Part shown: positions 8,878 through 17,935 of the stretch, piece by piece | Position numbering within the stretch: position 1 is the first letter of the stretch | Layout of the letters: every line of letters starts with the position of its first letter | NCBI RefSeq assembly: GCF_005222845.1 | Contig: NZ_STFZ01000007.1 | Span: 124,001 to 188,000 of the forward strand | Source of the DNA: Rhizobium sp. FY34 | GTDB lineage: Bacteria > Pseudomonadota > Alphaproteobacteria > Rhizobiales > Rhizobiaceae | DNA: 64,000 bases | Direction: 5' to 3' | Position numbers and translations under genes: made by a program | Notes under the pieces: model-generated | Seen by the model: the letters and a program-made list of their open reading frames with translations, nothing else | What the model was told of the DNA's origin: nothing | Databases searched by the model: none

Positions 8878-9840
8878 ATGACGCTTTCCCTTTTCGACAC
8901 CGATGCTCCGCATGGCGAGGCAAGCCGCCTCACCGCCTTTTCCGGCAATCGCCTTGACCGCGATGCGGAACACCGCACCGATCAAAGCCTTGAAGACGCG
9001 ATGAATAGGGACGGTGCGCATATCCTCGCCTTCGCCGGCAACAGGCTGGTGCTGAAACAGCGTGAGGCGGGGCTTGATCCCCTGTTTGCCCGCCACGAAC
9101 TGCCGGTGCTGGAACCTGATCCCGCCAAGGCTGTGCTGCTTGGGTTTCGCCAGGATGGTTCACCGCGCATCGCCATGCCGGTTCTGACCGATCCCGAACA
9201 GCTTGCTTTGCATTTTCGCCTCACCGATGCTCGCTCGGCCTTTCGCGACGGGCTGGCGGACGAGGAAACGCTGGGCGAGGTGGCGCAGGGCCTCAGCCTT
9301 ATCCACTGGAATGATGCCCATCTGTTTTGCGGCAAATGCGGAACGAGAAGCGAGAGCAAGCTTGGCGGTTACAAGCGCCAATGCCCCGCCTGCAACCACA
9401 TGATGTTTCCGCGCACCGATCCGGTGGTGATCATGCTCACCGTCGATGTGGCGAGCGATCTGGTGCTTCTGGGGCGAGGGCATCATTTTGCGCCGGGCAT
9501 GTATTCGACGCTGGCCGGCTTTGTCGAACCCGGCGAGACGATCGAGGATGCGGTGCGCCGCGAGACATTCGAGGAATCCGGCATCCGCATCGGGCGCGTG
9601 CGCTACCATGCCTCACAGCCCTGGCCCATGCCGCATTCGCTGATGATCGGCTGTTTTGCCGAAGCGCTGTCGAGCGAGATCAGCCGTGACGAGCAGGAGC
9701 TTCAGGATTGCCGCTGGTTCACGCGGGCCGAGGTTTCGACCATGCTGGATGCCGATCCGGCCGGCGCCGGACCCTTTGCCCCGCCGCGCGGCGCCATCGC
9801 CAACCGGTTGACGCGCGACTGGCTGGACTGGAGCCGCTGA
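8878..9840 (+). CDS. nudC: NAD(+)/NADH pyrophosphatase (RNA deNADding enzyme) NudC
   Basis: 320 residues from ATG 8878 (TTG 8872 is in frame just before). It hydrolyses NADH to NMNH and AMP and can remove NAD caps from RNA. Visible features are the N-terminal domain, a zinc ribbon CGKC...CPAC (~151-172), and the Nudix box GFVEPGETIEDAVRRETFEE (~214-233). The NudC-specific SQPWPMPHS motif follows the Nudix box and separates this family from other Nudix hydrolases. It probably shares an operon with the HIT gene and is convergent with the DMT transporter. Confidence 0.94.
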   Translation: MTLSLFDTDAPHGEASRLTAFSGNRLDRDAEHRTDQSLEDAMNRDGAHILAFAGNRLVLKQREAGLDPLFARHELPVLEPDPAKAVLLGFRQDGSPRIAMPVLTDPEQLALHFRLTDARSAFRDGLADEETLGEVAQGLSLIHWNDAHLFCGKCGTRSESKLGGYKRQCPACNHMMFPRTDPVVIMLTVDVASDLVLLGRGHHFAPGMYSTLAGFVEPGETIEDAVRRETFEESGIRIGRVRYHASQPWPMPHSLMIGCFAEALSSEISRDEQELQDCRWFTRAEVSTMLDADPAGAGPFAPPRGAIANRLTRDWLDWSR

Positions 9841-10752
9841 TCAGGCGGCTTTGCGGCGGGTGAACTCGCGCACGGCCAGCGACACGCCGAGGATCTGCAA
9901 CAGGCAGCCGAAGCCTTCCGACGGTGTTGGCCAGCGCAGGTCCATCGATAGGCCGAAAATCAGGCCGAACACGGTTTCCGCGACGATCAACTGCGCCGTC
10001 AGTGTCAGCGGCAGACGGTGCGATGCAATGCTCCAGCACCAGGTGGCAAGCCATGAGGCGGCCATGCCAAGCACCAGCGCCCAGCCGAGGAAATGCATCA
10101 GTTGATCGGACGATGCCGTGGCATAGGTGTCCGAGGCCAAAGGCAGGAGAAGAATGGCGCCGCCCAGTGCGCCCAGACCATGCAGGTTCGTCCAGTCGGT
10201 GGCACTGGGCGGATTGTCGCCACGCATCATATGGGCGTTGATGATGCCATAGACCACCCAGACCAGAAGGGCAGCGATCGCGCAGCCGGCCCCAGCCAGC
10301 ATCATCCTTTGTCCGTCCACATCGAGCTTGGCCACCAGTTCCAGATTGACGACGGTAATGCCGGCACCGATCATCAGGAGCGGCAGGGCAAGCCTGCGCC
10401 AGGCAATCGTCTTGTCGATGAGATTGGCAATGGCTGGCAGCACCACCGGCGTCACGCCGATGATGAGCGGCGGAACCACCGGCCCTGCCAGAAGCACCGC
10501 CTGCGATGTCAGCACGAAATAGCCGACATAGCCGATAATGCCGAGAGCCATGCCGATCAGCGCCCGCTTGATGCCGAAGCCGCGCAGGCGAAACCGCGGA
10601 TGCAGCATGGTGACAAGGCAGGTCAGGCCGAAAATGGCATAGCGGCCAATGGTGATGTCGATGACCGAAAACGGATGCACCAGCCGAGCCGCCACGAAGG
10701 TGAGGCCCCAGAGCGCGCCCGTCAAGAGGCCGGCAAGAATACCAAGCAGCAT
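9841..10752 (-). CDS. DMT superfamily (EamA-like) permease
   Basis: 303 residues, about ten hydrophobic segments, highly non-polar throughout. The first, GILAGLLTGALWGLTFVAAR, resembles the start of EamA repeats. A second repeat follows after ~residue 150 (GCAIAALLVWVVYGIINAHM). Such proteins export or import metabolites; no substrate can be assigned. The stop codon abuts that of convergent nudC. About 110 bp separate its start from the pheA stop, so it may be read from the kdsB-pheA transcript or from its own promoter. Confidence 0.8.
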   Translation of the reverse strand: MLLGILAGLLTGALWGLTFVAARLVHPFSVIDITIGRYAIFGLTCLVTMLHPRFRLRGFGIKRALIGMALGIIGYVGYFVLTSQAVLLAGPVVPPLIIGVTPVVLPAIANLIDKTIAWRRLALPLLMIGAGITVVNLELVAKLDVDGQRMMLAGAGCAIAALLVWVVYGIINAHMMRGDNPPSATDWTNLHGLGALGGAILLLPLASDTYATASSDQLMHFLGWALVLGMAASWLATWCWSIASHRLPLTLTAQLIVAETVFGLIFGLSMDLRWPTPSEGFGCLLQILGVSLAVREFTRRKAA

Positions 10753-10863
10753 GGGATCTCCTTTGCCGAGTGCGCCGCGCAGACAAAGCGCCGGCGCCCA
10801 AGGGCTGAACCGAGAGAAGATAAAATAGGGCCGAATGGACCTGGTTGAGGCAGGGCCGGCTTG

Positions 10864-11727
10864 TCAGCCGCCGTTCAGCGCCCGGCGCATCGGGTGACCG
10901 AGGTAACTGCCCAGAATGCGCACTTTTTCAGAAAAGAACGCCAGTTCTTCCAGCGCCCGGCGCACCGGTGCATCGTCGGGATGGCCTTCGATATCGGCAT
11001 AGAACTGGGTTGCCGTGAAGGTGCCGCCGATCTGGTAGCTTTCGAGCTTCGTCATGTTGATGCCATTGGTGGCGAAGCCGCCAAGCGCCTTGTAAAGCGC
11101 TGCCGGAATATTGCGCACGTTGAAGACGAAGGTGGTGACGATCAGGTCCTTGTCGTCTGTTCGTTTTGTCCAGTTTTCGTCGCGCGACAGAACGACGAAG
11201 CGGGTCACGTTGCTTTCGGAATCCTCGACATTTTCCTGCCTGATCTCCAGGCCATAGAGACCGGCGGCAAGCCGTGGCGCAAGCGCTGCCATCGAGCGGT
11301 CGCCGCGCTCGGCCACCAGCTTGGCGGCGCCTGCCGTATCGCCGGCCACAACAGCCTTCCAGCCGTTGGAGCGGATGATCTTGCGGCATTGGCCGAGCGC
11401 ATGGATATGGCTGTGCACGGTGCGGATTTCCTCGCGTGCAACGCCCGGCAGAACCATCAGCTGGAAGCGGATCGGCATGAAATATTCACCGATGATATGC
11501 AGGCGCGATTCCGGCAGCAGATGGTGAATATCGGCGACGCGCCCGGCCAGCGTGTTTTCGATCGGGATCATCGCCAGATCCGCCTCGCCGCTTTCCAGCG
11601 CGGTAAAGGCATCCTCGAAGGTCGAGCAGGGCAAAGGCTCCATGGTCGGGAACATGTCCCGGCAGGCCATATCGGAGTTAGCGCCGAAATCGCCCTGGAA
11701 GGCGATGCGATTGGTCGTCGAAACCAT
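10864..11727 (-). CDS. pheA: Prephenate dehydratase
   Basis: 287 residues, monofunctional (no chorismate mutase domain). It converts prephenate to phenylpyruvate in phenylalanine synthesis. The N-terminus IAFQGDFGANSDMACRDMFP, the MIPIENTLAGRV block and the catalytic TRF motif in SNVTRFVVL (~residue 175) are all present. The C-terminal ACT regulatory domain (~195-275) contains KLESYQIGG, a variant of the Phe-binding ESRP motif. The gene starts 11 bp after the kdsB stop, so the two are co-transcribed. Confidence 0.95.
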   Translation of the reverse strand: MVSTTNRIAFQGDFGANSDMACRDMFPTMEPLPCSTFEDAFTALESGEADLAMIPIENTLAGRVADIHHLLPESRLHIIGEYFMPIRFQLMVLPGVAREEIRTVHSHIHALGQCRKIIRSNGWKAVVAGDTAGAAKLVAERGDRSMAALAPRLAAGLYGLEIRQENVEDSESNVTRFVVLSRDENWTKRTDDKDLIVTTFVFNVRNIPAALYKALGGFATNGINMTKLESYQIGGTFTATQFYADIEGHPDDAPVRRALEELAFFSEKVRILGSYLGHPMRRALNGG

Positions 11728-11738
11728 GGGGATGTCCG

Positions 11739-12494
11739 TCAGAGAGAGCGGCTGGCGAGGATCGCACGAGCCTTGTCGAGGTCGGCCTGAGTATCGACAC
11801 CGAGCGGCACGGAGTCAACGATCTCAACGTCAATGCGCATGCCGGCCTCCAGCGCACGCAACTGTTCCAGCTTTTCGCGCTGCTCCAGCACGGAAGGGCC
11901 AAGCGAGACGAAGCGCTGAAGTGCTGCGCGGCGATAGGTATAGAGGCCGATATGATGGTAGAGCGGCCCCTCGCCATAGGGCGCGGTGGCGCGGGTAAAA
12001 TACAGCGCCCGCAGGCGGGTATCGGACAGCGGTGAGCCGACGATCTTGACGATATTGGGGTTCACCTTGTCTTCGTCCATGTCGATTTCCACCGTCAGCG
12101 TGGCAATATCCACCTGCGGATTGTCGAGCGGCCGCAGCGACGCGCGCACTGCCTCGGCCTCGATCGTCGGCAGGTCGCCCTGCACATTGACGATATACTC
12201 CATCCGGCCATCGGGATCGGCGGCCTGCACGGCCTCATAGATGCGATCCGAGCCGGACTGGTGGTCGGCACGCGTCATCACCACCTCGAAGCCTGCATCC
12301 CGCACAACGTCAAACACACGCTGGTCGTCGACGGCCACGATCACGCGGCCTGCCTTGGCCTCTTGCGCACGACGCGCGACCTGCACGATCATCGGTGCTC
12401 CGCAGATATCGGCAAGCGGTTTGTTGGGCAGTCTTGTGGAGGCCATGCGCGCGGGAATAAGCACCAGGGTCTTGTCAAAAGCCGGATTGCGCAT
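11739..12494 (-). CDS. kdsB: 3-deoxy-manno-octulosonate cytidylyltransferase
   Basis: 251 residues from the ATG at 12494, preceded by a purine-rich AGAAGAAAAAAA ribosome site. It activates Kdo as CMP-Kdo for lipopolysaccharide inner-core synthesis. Signatures are [20 protein letters not shown] (nucleotide-binding loop), [18 protein letters not shown] and HIGLYTYRR. The frame is open 27 residues further upstream, but that segment has no family similarity. It is the first gene of kdsB-pheA and is divergent from cycM, with ~165 bp of shared promoter region. Confidence 0.95.
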   Translation of the reverse strand: MRNPAFDKTLVLIPARMASTRLPNKPLADICGAPMIVQVARRAQEAKAGRVIVAVDDQRVFDVVRDAGFEVVMTRADHQSGSDRIYEAVQAADPDGRMEYIVNVQGDLPTIEAEAVRASLRPLDNPQVDIATLTVEIDMDEDKVNPNIVKIVGSPLSDTRLRALYFTRATAPYGEGPLYHHIGLYTYRRAALQRFVSLGPSVLEQREKLEQLRALEAGMRIDVEIVDSVPLGVDTQADLDKARAILASRSL

Positions 12495-12659
12495 GTTTTT
12501 TTCTTCTCGAGCGGCCCAAGGATGGCAAATGGTCTCAGGGGCAGTCTGGCGATTCAGGTTGCACCGGACCTGCAAAAGACATAGCTTTCGATGAATTTCA
12601 AGGTGGGACGCCTGTGATTCCGGCGGGTGGGCCGGCAGGCGGGAAGGAGCTTTTCGCGG

Positions 12660-13232
12660 ATGAATGCCTATACGAACATGGCTGTGGGGGCCTTGCTCAG
12701 CACTGTCTTTGTCATGATGTCCGTATCGATCGCCTCAGAAGGGCTGTTCCATTCGGAAGTGCCGGAGAAGCCGGGCTTTACGATCGTTGCCGAAGAGGCG
12801 CCAAGTGCCGGCGGAGCAGACGCTCCGACCGCAGCGGCTGTGCCGATTGCGCAACTATTGGCAAAGGCTGATGTGGCTGCCGGTGCAAATTCCTTCAAGA
12901 AATGTGCCAGCTGTCATTCGGCCGACAAGAGCAGCCCGAACAAGGTCGGTCCCGGCCTTTGGGATATTCTTGATCGGCCTATCGCGGCACATGAGGGCTT
13001 CAGCTACTCGGCTGCCATGAAGGATTTTGCCAAAGGTGGTGCGGAGAAGTGGGATTACGAGCATCTCAACCACTTCCTGGCAGCCCCCAAGGCCTACATC
13101 AACGGAACGGCCATGGGCTTTGCCGGCCTGAAGAAGGACGACGAGCGGGCAAACGTGATTGCCTATCTTCGTTCGCTGGCCGACAGCCCGAAGCCTCTGC
13201 CGGACCCGGCAGCGCCGCCGGCGACCAACTGA
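12660..13232 (+). CDS. cycM: Membrane-anchored cytochrome c (CycM/c552 type)
   Basis: 190 residues, start set by GGGAAGGAGC nine bases before ATG 12660. An uncleaved N-terminal membrane segment (~7-26) is followed by an Ala/Pro-rich periplasmic linker. A class I cytochrome c domain comes next, with heme motif CASCH (82-86) and probable axial Met152 in NGTAMGF. The family carries electrons between the bc1 complex and aa3-type oxidase in rhizobia. A strong terminator follows at 13249. Confidence 0.92.
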   Translation: MNAYTNMAVGALLSTVFVMMSVSIASEGLFHSEVPEKPGFTIVAEEAPSAGGADAPTAAAVPIAQLLAKADVAAGANSFKKCASCHSADKSSPNKVGPGLWDILDRPIAAHEGFSYSAAMKDFAKGGAEKWDYEHLNHFLAAPKAYINGTAMGFAGLKKDDERANVIAYLRSLADSPKPLPDPAAPPATN

Positions 13233-13248
13233 TCACCCCATTACGTTC

Positions 13249-13274
13249 AAAGGCCCGGTTCGTCCGGGCCTTTT
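13249..13274 (+). terminator. Rho-independent terminator after cycM
   Basis: Perfect stem AAAGGCCCGG/CCGGGCCTTT with a four-base loop and a T run, 17 bp after the cycM stop. The A-rich left arm lets it also serve transcripts from the opposite strand, i.e. the convergent AEC transporter gene. Confidence 0.9.
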
Positions 13275-13301
13275 GCTGTCTGGAGGCCCCTTGCCTGCGC
13301 G

Positions 13302-14249
13302 TCAGCTGAGCAGCCAGGCCCAGAAGCTGACCGAGATCACGCCGAAAATGGTGGTGATGCTGATGACCGAGGCCGCAAGGCTCTGGCCGGACTGGAAGCG
13401 TGTCGCGATGATCCAGGCATTGATACCGGTCGGCACCGAGGAGGTCAGCACCATGGCCGCCGTCCAGGCTGTCGACAGGCCCAGCACATGCGCCAGTGCA
13501 AACACGCAGGCCGGCAAAAGAGCAAGCTTTAGAACGGCCATGGCGCTAGCGAGAGACAGGTTTCCCCGCACCGGATATTTGCGCAGCGTCATGCCGAGCG
13601 AGATGAGCGCTGCTGCTGCCGTGACGCTGGCGATCTGATCGACAACGCTTTTGACGACGACGGGAAGCGCACCGAGCCCCGACAGATTGTAGGAAATGCC
13701 AAGGCAGAGCGCGATCACCAGCGGATTGCGGATGAGGTTGGCGCCGACCTGCCGGAAGACGGCCATCAGGCTGTGGCGCCCGCCACCATCCACCTTGGCC
13801 GTCGCATGCTCCATCAGGATGGTTCCGGCAATCATCATCAGCGGCAGATGGATGGCGAGCAGGATGGAGATCGCCACGATACCGTCATCGCCGACGGAAC
13901 GCCCGACGAGCGGCAGGCCGATAAAGACATTGTTGGCAAAGGCCGAAGACATGCCGGCAATCACGCCTATCTTGGTATCACGCCGGAAAACATAGGCGGA
14001 AATCAGCGTGCCGACCGTCCAGGTGATGGCCACGCCGCCGAAATAGGCGATCCAGAGCCGGAAGGGCGACGCGCCCTCGAAATGCGCTTCGGCCAGTGTG
14101 CGGAAAATCAAAGTGGGAAGGGCAATCTTGAAGACGAATTCGGCCAGCGCATCGCCGGTCTGCTCGCGCAATATGCCGGTGCGGGCCAAAACCCAGCCGA
14201 TCAGGATCAGCAGGAAGACCGGGGCGACATTGACGAAGACTGACGACAC
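13302..14249 (-). CDS. AEC (auxin efflux carrier-like) family transporter
   Basis: 315 residues with about ten predicted membrane segments. Characteristic features are the N-terminus VFLLILIGWVLARTGILRE, the central SSAFANNVFIGLPLVG motif and the C-terminal TSSVPTGINAWIIATRFQ. Bacterial AEC proteins move organic acids such as malate or malonate; the substrate here is unknown. It is convergent with cycM, with the shared terminator between. Confidence 0.85.
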   Translation of the reverse strand: MSSVFVNVAPVFLLILIGWVLARTGILREQTGDALAEFVFKIALPTLIFRTLAEAHFEGASPFRLWIAYFGGVAITWTVGTLISAYVFRRDTKIGVIAGMSSAFANNVFIGLPLVGRSVGDDGIVAISILLAIHLPLMMIAGTILMEHATAKVDGGGRHSLMAVFRQVGANLIRNPLVIALCLGISYNLSGLGALPVVVKSVVDQIASVTAAAALISLGMTLRKYPVRGNLSLASAMAVLKLALLPACVFALAHVLGLSTAWTAAMVLTSSVPTGINAWIIATRFQSGQSLAASVISITTIFGVISVSFWAWLLS

Positions 14250-14331
14250 TGCGAGGCTTTCACGGAATGAGGCCTATGGGTCTAACCCATTCATCGCAGC
14301 GGGACAAACCGATCCTTGCGCAGATGCTGAA

Positions 14332-14358
14332 AAAACGAAAGCGGGCAAAGCCCGCTTT
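14332..14358 (-). terminator. Rho-independent terminator, minus strand
   Basis: GCGGGC-TTT-GCCCGC with flanking AAA/TTT pairing, followed on the minus strand by TTTCGTTTTTT. It lies ~83 bp upstream of the AEC gene start, so it ends a separate upstream transcript or a leader. Confidence 0.8.
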
Positions 14359-14470
14359 AGCCCCGTTAACCGGGGAGCATCGAAACCGTGGCCTGCCAGT
14401 TCATCCGTGGTCCAGCAACAGTTCGATGAAGCCGTTCTAGCGCCTTATGATGACGCCCGGATGACGAAAC
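14332..14470 (-). ncRNA. Candidate sRNA upstream of the AEC transporter
   Basis: This stretch between adoK and the AEC gene has no convincing ORF. On the minus strand it ends in two consecutive hairpins: CCCCGGTTAACGGGG, then the strong terminator at 14332-14358. A terminator facing this way, before rather than after the AEC gene, implies a short independent minus-strand transcript or a terminated leader. The 5' end and promoter are not evident, and the 5' coordinate is a guess. Confidence 0.3.
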
Positions 14471-14495
14471 CCGCTTAGACGTCTCGGCAGCTTTT

Positions 14496-14524
14496 TTGCT
14501 TTTCTTAAAGGCGGAACGTTATAA
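14496..14524 (+). promoter_or_regulatory. Probable housekeeping promoter of the PfkB kinase gene
   Basis: TTGCTT, 17-bp spacer, TTATAA. The -10 box matches well; the -35 box has four of six consensus bases. It would start transcription about 34 bp before the ATG at 14565. Confidence 0.55.
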
Positions 14525-14564
14525 GAGGAAGGTTGTCGCCAATTCTCGGAGATTAAGGGGCCTT

Positions 14565-15557
14565 ATGAGCAAGTTCGACGTTCTGACCATCGGCAATGCG
14601 ATCGTGGATATCCTGTCTCGTTGCGATGACCGGTTTCTCGAGGAAAACGGCATCATCAAGGGCGCCATGAACCTGATCGATGCGGAACGGGCAGAAAAGC
14701 TCTATGCGCTGATGGGGCCCGCCCACGAAGCCTCTGGCGGCAGCGCCGGTAATACGGCCGCAGGCGTTGCAAGTTTCGGCGCCAAAGCTGCCTATTTCGG
14801 CAAAGTGGCTGAAGACGAGCTTGGCAAGATCTTTTCCCACGACATCCGCGCCCAGGGCGTTCATTACCAGACGGCGCCGGACGGCAAATTCCCGCCGACC
14901 GCCCGCTCGATGATCTTCGTCACGCCGGATGGCGAGCGTTCGATGAACACGTTTCTTGGTGCCTGCGTCGATCTGGGGCCAGAGCATGTGGAGCCCGAAG
15001 TCGTGGCCCAGTCCAAGGTCACCTATTTCGAGGGTTATCTGTGGGATCCGCCGCGCGCCAAGGAAGCCATTCGCGAATGCGCTCGCATTGCCCATGAGAA
15101 TGGCCGCGAAGTTTCCATGACGCTGTCGGATTCCTTCTGCGTTGGCCGTTATCGGGATGAATTCCTCGATCTGATGCGCTCGGGCACGGTGGATATCGTG
15201 TTTGCCAATCGTGATGAGGCTCTGTCGCTCTACGAGACCGAGGATTTCGATCTGGCGCTCGCATCGCTTTCTGCCGATTGCAAGCTGGCAGCCGTGACGC
15301 TGAGTGAAGAAGGGGCTGTCATCGTCAAGGGCGATGAGCGTATTAAGATCGAGGCGATTGCCGTTGACCGGGTGCTCGACACCACCGGTGCCGGCGATCT
15401 CTTCGCCTCCGGTTTCCTCGTCGGCTACACGGCCGGCAAGTCGCTTGAGGATTGCGGCAAGCTTGGCTGCCTGGCAGCCGGCATTGTCATCCAGCATTTC
15501 GGCCCGCGGCCGATGGTCTCTCTCGAAGAAGCGGGCCGGGAAGCAGGCCTTATTTGA
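14565..15557 (+). CDS. PfkB-family kinase (adenosine kinase-like)
   Basis: 330 residues from ATG 14565 (the AGGGG upstream supports this start; the longer frame does not fit the family). The N-terminal FDVLTIGNAIVDIL and GGSAGNTAAGVASFGAKAAY are typical of the PfkB group. The ATP/anion-hole signature DTTGAGDLFASGFLVG lies at ~270-285. Rhizobial members of this subgroup are annotated adenosine kinase, phosphorylating adenosine to AMP, but specificity within PfkB is hard to assign. The 3' end overlaps the convergent SH3 gene by 8 bp. Confidence 0.85.
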   Translation: MSKFDVLTIGNAIVDILSRCDDRFLEENGIIKGAMNLIDAERAEKLYALMGPAHEASGGSAGNTAAGVASFGAKAAYFGKVAEDELGKIFSHDIRAQGVHYQTAPDGKFPPTARSMIFVTPDGERSMNTFLGACVDLGPEHVEPEVVAQSKVTYFEGYLWDPPRAKEAIRECARIAHENGREVSMTLSDSFCVGRYRDEFLDLMRSGTVDIVFANRDEALSLYETEDFDLALASLSADCKLAAVTLSEEGAVIVKGDERIKIEAIAVDRVLDTTGAGDLFASGFLVGYTAGKSLEDCGKLGCLAAGIVIQHFGPRPMVSLEEAGREAGLI

Positions 15558-16098
15558 AGGCCTCGCCCGGATAGGCGCCCCAGATCTCGCCCTGGTTGAC
15601 CCAGCCCTCTACGGTGCCGGCTTCCGCTCGGCACCAGTTACCATTGCATTCCCTGATGCGGATGATGACGCCTGGCTCGAGCCTGGCGATGGTTTGTGCC
15701 GAGCCCTGCGGGTCGCGGCGCAGATTGACGAAGACATCGCTTCCCTTGCTGCGCATCCAGGGTGCTGCAATGGCTGTGCGCTCGCCGGACAGAAGGGCTT
15801 GGTTGACCCAGCCTTCGGTGCCATCGGCATCGCGCACGCGGCGCCAGTTTTCGTATTCCTGGATGATTTCCATCGGCAGCCCCTCCTTGAGATACATCCA
15901 GGAGACTGCGTAATCGGTGCTCGGTCCAACGCGAATATTGACACGCTTGGATTTCAGGCTGACGAATCGCGGCAGGGGCAACCCGCTTGCACCCTTGCCC
16001 GCTCCTTGTGCATCGGCGGAAACCGGCGCGCCGAAAATTCCCAACATGGCCAGGACGACGAGGGTGGTGAGGCTGGATGTGCGAATGGTGCGCGGCAT
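15550..16098 (-). CDS. Secreted protein with two bacterial SH3 domains
   Basis: 182 residues from ATG 16098, which is preceded by GAGAGAAGAACA; ATG 16131 is less well supported. A signal peptide (SLTTLVVLAMLGIFGAPVSA, residues ~9-28) precedes two SH3b repeats at about 48-105 and 118-172. Each carries an NxRxGPS/NLRRDPQ-like strand and a GWVNQ motif (EGWVNQALL and EGWVNQGEIW). SH3b domains often bind peptidoglycan. No catalytic domain is present, so a cell-wall-binding or accessory role is an inference. It is convergent with the PfkB gene. Confidence 0.85.
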   Translation of the reverse strand: MPRTIRTSSLTTLVVLAMLGIFGAPVSADAQGAGKGASGLPLPRFVSLKSKRVNIRVGPSTDYAVSWMYLKEGLPMEIIQEYENWRRVRDADGTEGWVNQALLSGERTAIAAPWMRSKGSDVFVNLRRDPQGSAQTIARLEPGVIIRIRECNGNWCRAEAGTVEGWVNQGEIWGAYPGEAFK

Positions 16099-16272
16099 TG
16101 TTCTTCTCTCGATGGGCTTCAAACGCTTCAAACTCGATCCGCCGCGGTGGGACGGGTTCGCCTTGCATGAGGTTTTGTTTGTCTTCGCCGGTGGGTCTGG
16201 TAGAAAGCGCCTGATCCGCCGAATGTCGCCGATCTTGGTTAACGACCTCTGAACGAGCCTTTAGGGACGCCC

Positions 16273-17277
16273 ATGACCGCCAGGAAAAAGCCCAAGGTCT
16301 ACATTACCCGCAAGCTGCCGGATGCGGTCGAGACGCGCATGCGCGAGCTTTTCGAGGCCGCGCTGAACATCGATGACAGTCCGCGTTCGCAGGCAGAGCT
16401 GGTCGAGGCCGTAAAGACCGCCGATGTGTTGGTGCCGACCGTCACGGATCGCATCGATGCGGACCTGATCGAGGCGGCAGGCCCGCAGTTGAAGCTGATT
16501 GCCAGCTTTTCCAATGGTGTCGATCATATCGATGTCGAGGCGGCGGCGAAAAAAGGCATCACCGTCACCAATACGCCGAATGTGCTGACTGAAGACACCG
16601 CCGACATGACCATGGTGCTGATCTTTGCCGTGCTGCGCCGCCTGATCGAGGGCTCGCGGGTGCTGACTGAAAATCCGGCCGGCTGGGCCGGCTGGTCGCC
16701 CACCTGGATGCTTGGCCGACGTATTGGTGGCAAGCGTATCGGCATTGTCGGCATGGGGCGTATCGGCACGGCCGTTGCCCGCCGCGCCAAGGCTTTCGGC
16801 CTGTCCATCCATTATCACAACCGCAAGCGTGTAAGCCCGGCAACGGAAGAGGAGCTGGAGGCAACCTATTGGGACAGCCTGGACCAGATGCTGGCGCGCG
16901 TCGATATCGTCTCGGTCAACTGCCCGTCTACACCTGCCACCTTCCATCTTCTATCAGCCCGCCGGTTGGCGCTGATGCAGCCCTCCAGCATCATCGTCAA
17001 TACGGCGCGCGGCGATATTATTGATGAGGCCGCCCTCATCCAGCTTCTGCGCGATGGCAAAATAGCCGGCGCCGGTCTCGACGTGTTTACCAATGAACCG
17101 CTGGTCAATCCGAAGCTGCTGAAACTGGCGCATGAGGGCAAGGCCGTGCTTTTGCCGCATATGGGCTCGGCCACCATTGAGGGCCGGATCGACATGGGCG
17201 ACAAGGTCATCATCAATATCCGCACCTTCTTCGACGGGCACCGCCCGCCGAACCGCGTGCTGCCCGGACGCCTCTGA
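16273..17277 (+). CDS. D-isomer-specific 2-hydroxyacid dehydrogenase
   Basis: 334 residues. It is an NAD(P)-dependent reductase of 2-oxoacids, of glyoxylate/hydroxypyruvate reductase type by overall resemblance. Visible are the Rossmann motif GMGRIG (160-165) and the catalytic triad Arg246 (NTARGD), Glu275 (TNEP) and His296 (LPHMGS). The substrate is not decided by these residues. It is the only gene between the SH3 gene and the DUF3833 gene; ~175 bp upstream separates it from the divergent SH3 gene. Confidence 0.88.
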   Translation: MTARKKPKVYITRKLPDAVETRMRELFEAALNIDDSPRSQAELVEAVKTADVLVPTVTDRIDADLIEAAGPQLKLIASFSNGVDHIDVEAAAKKGITVTNTPNVLTEDTADMTMVLIFAVLRRLIEGSRVLTENPAGWAGWSPTWMLGRRIGGKRIGIVGMGRIGTAVARRAKAFGLSIHYHNRKRVSPATEEELEATYWDSLDQMLARVDIVSVNCPSTPATFHLLSARRLALMQPSSIIVNTARGDIIDEAALIQLLRDGKIAGAGLDVFTNEPLVNPKLLKLAHEGKAVLLPHMGSATIEGRIDMGDKVIINIRTFFDGHRPPNRVLPGRL

Positions 17278-17398
17278 CCCGCTTCTCCTGCCGGCATATT
17301 GAATGATCACGCCGGCTTGACCGGTAGATCTGCAGTGGTCGTCAATCCAGTTTCGGACATAGCGCGTAGAGCCCATCAGAAAAGAAAGGAGGCCGCCC

Positions 17399-17899
17399 AT
17401 GAAAAAGGGTCTAGTCTCGCTGATGATGGGGCTATCGATGGTGACGATGACGCAGACTGCCGAGGCAGCGGATCTGGCCCTTGAACGGTATTTTGCCGGG
17501 AAAACAACGGCGACGGGCGCCTTCAGCGCCATCAATGGCCTGAAACGAGAGTTCACCGTTGATCTCACCGGGCGCTGGGATGGCAAGACGCTGGTGCTGC
17601 GCGAAGATTTCGTGTTTTCCGACGGCCAGAAGAATACTAAGACCTGGCGCTTCACCAAGACCGGTGAAGGGCGCTATACCGGCACACGCGAAGATCTGAT
17701 CGGCACCACCGATGTCGTCATCGAGGGCAAGGTGGCGCGCTTCAACTATCTCGTCAATCTCGGCACCGAAGCCAAGCCCAATAAGGTGCGCTTCTTTGAC
17801 AAAATGGTGCTGGAACCCGGCGGCAAGCTCGTCAATACGGCGCTCGTCACCAAGTATCTGCTGCCGGTCGCCAAAACCAGGGTGGTTTTCAGCCGGTGA
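17399..17899 (+). CDS. DUF3833-like secreted protein
   Basis: 166 residues. The start is fixed by a strong AAAGGAGG seven bases before the ATG. It has a cleavable signal peptide (residues 1-24, ending AEA) and a beta-rich body: ALERYFAGKTTATGAF, FTVDLTGRWDGKTLVLREDF, TKTWRFTKTGEGRYTGTRED. It resembles the DUF3833 family, whose members are lipocalin-like. There is no lipobox cysteine, so the protein is probably soluble in the periplasm. Function is unknown. Confidence 0.75.
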   Translation: MKKGLVSLMMGLSMVTMTQTAEAADLALERYFAGKTTATGAFSAINGLKREFTVDLTGRWDGKTLVLREDFVFSDGQKNTKTWRFTKTGEGRYTGTREDLIGTTDVVIEGKVARFNYLVNLGTEAKPNKVRFFDKMVLEPGGKLVNTALVTKYLLPVAKTRVVFSR

Positions 17900-17935
17900 T
17901 GACATTCACCCGGTGCCGATTTATGAAACGGGGCC

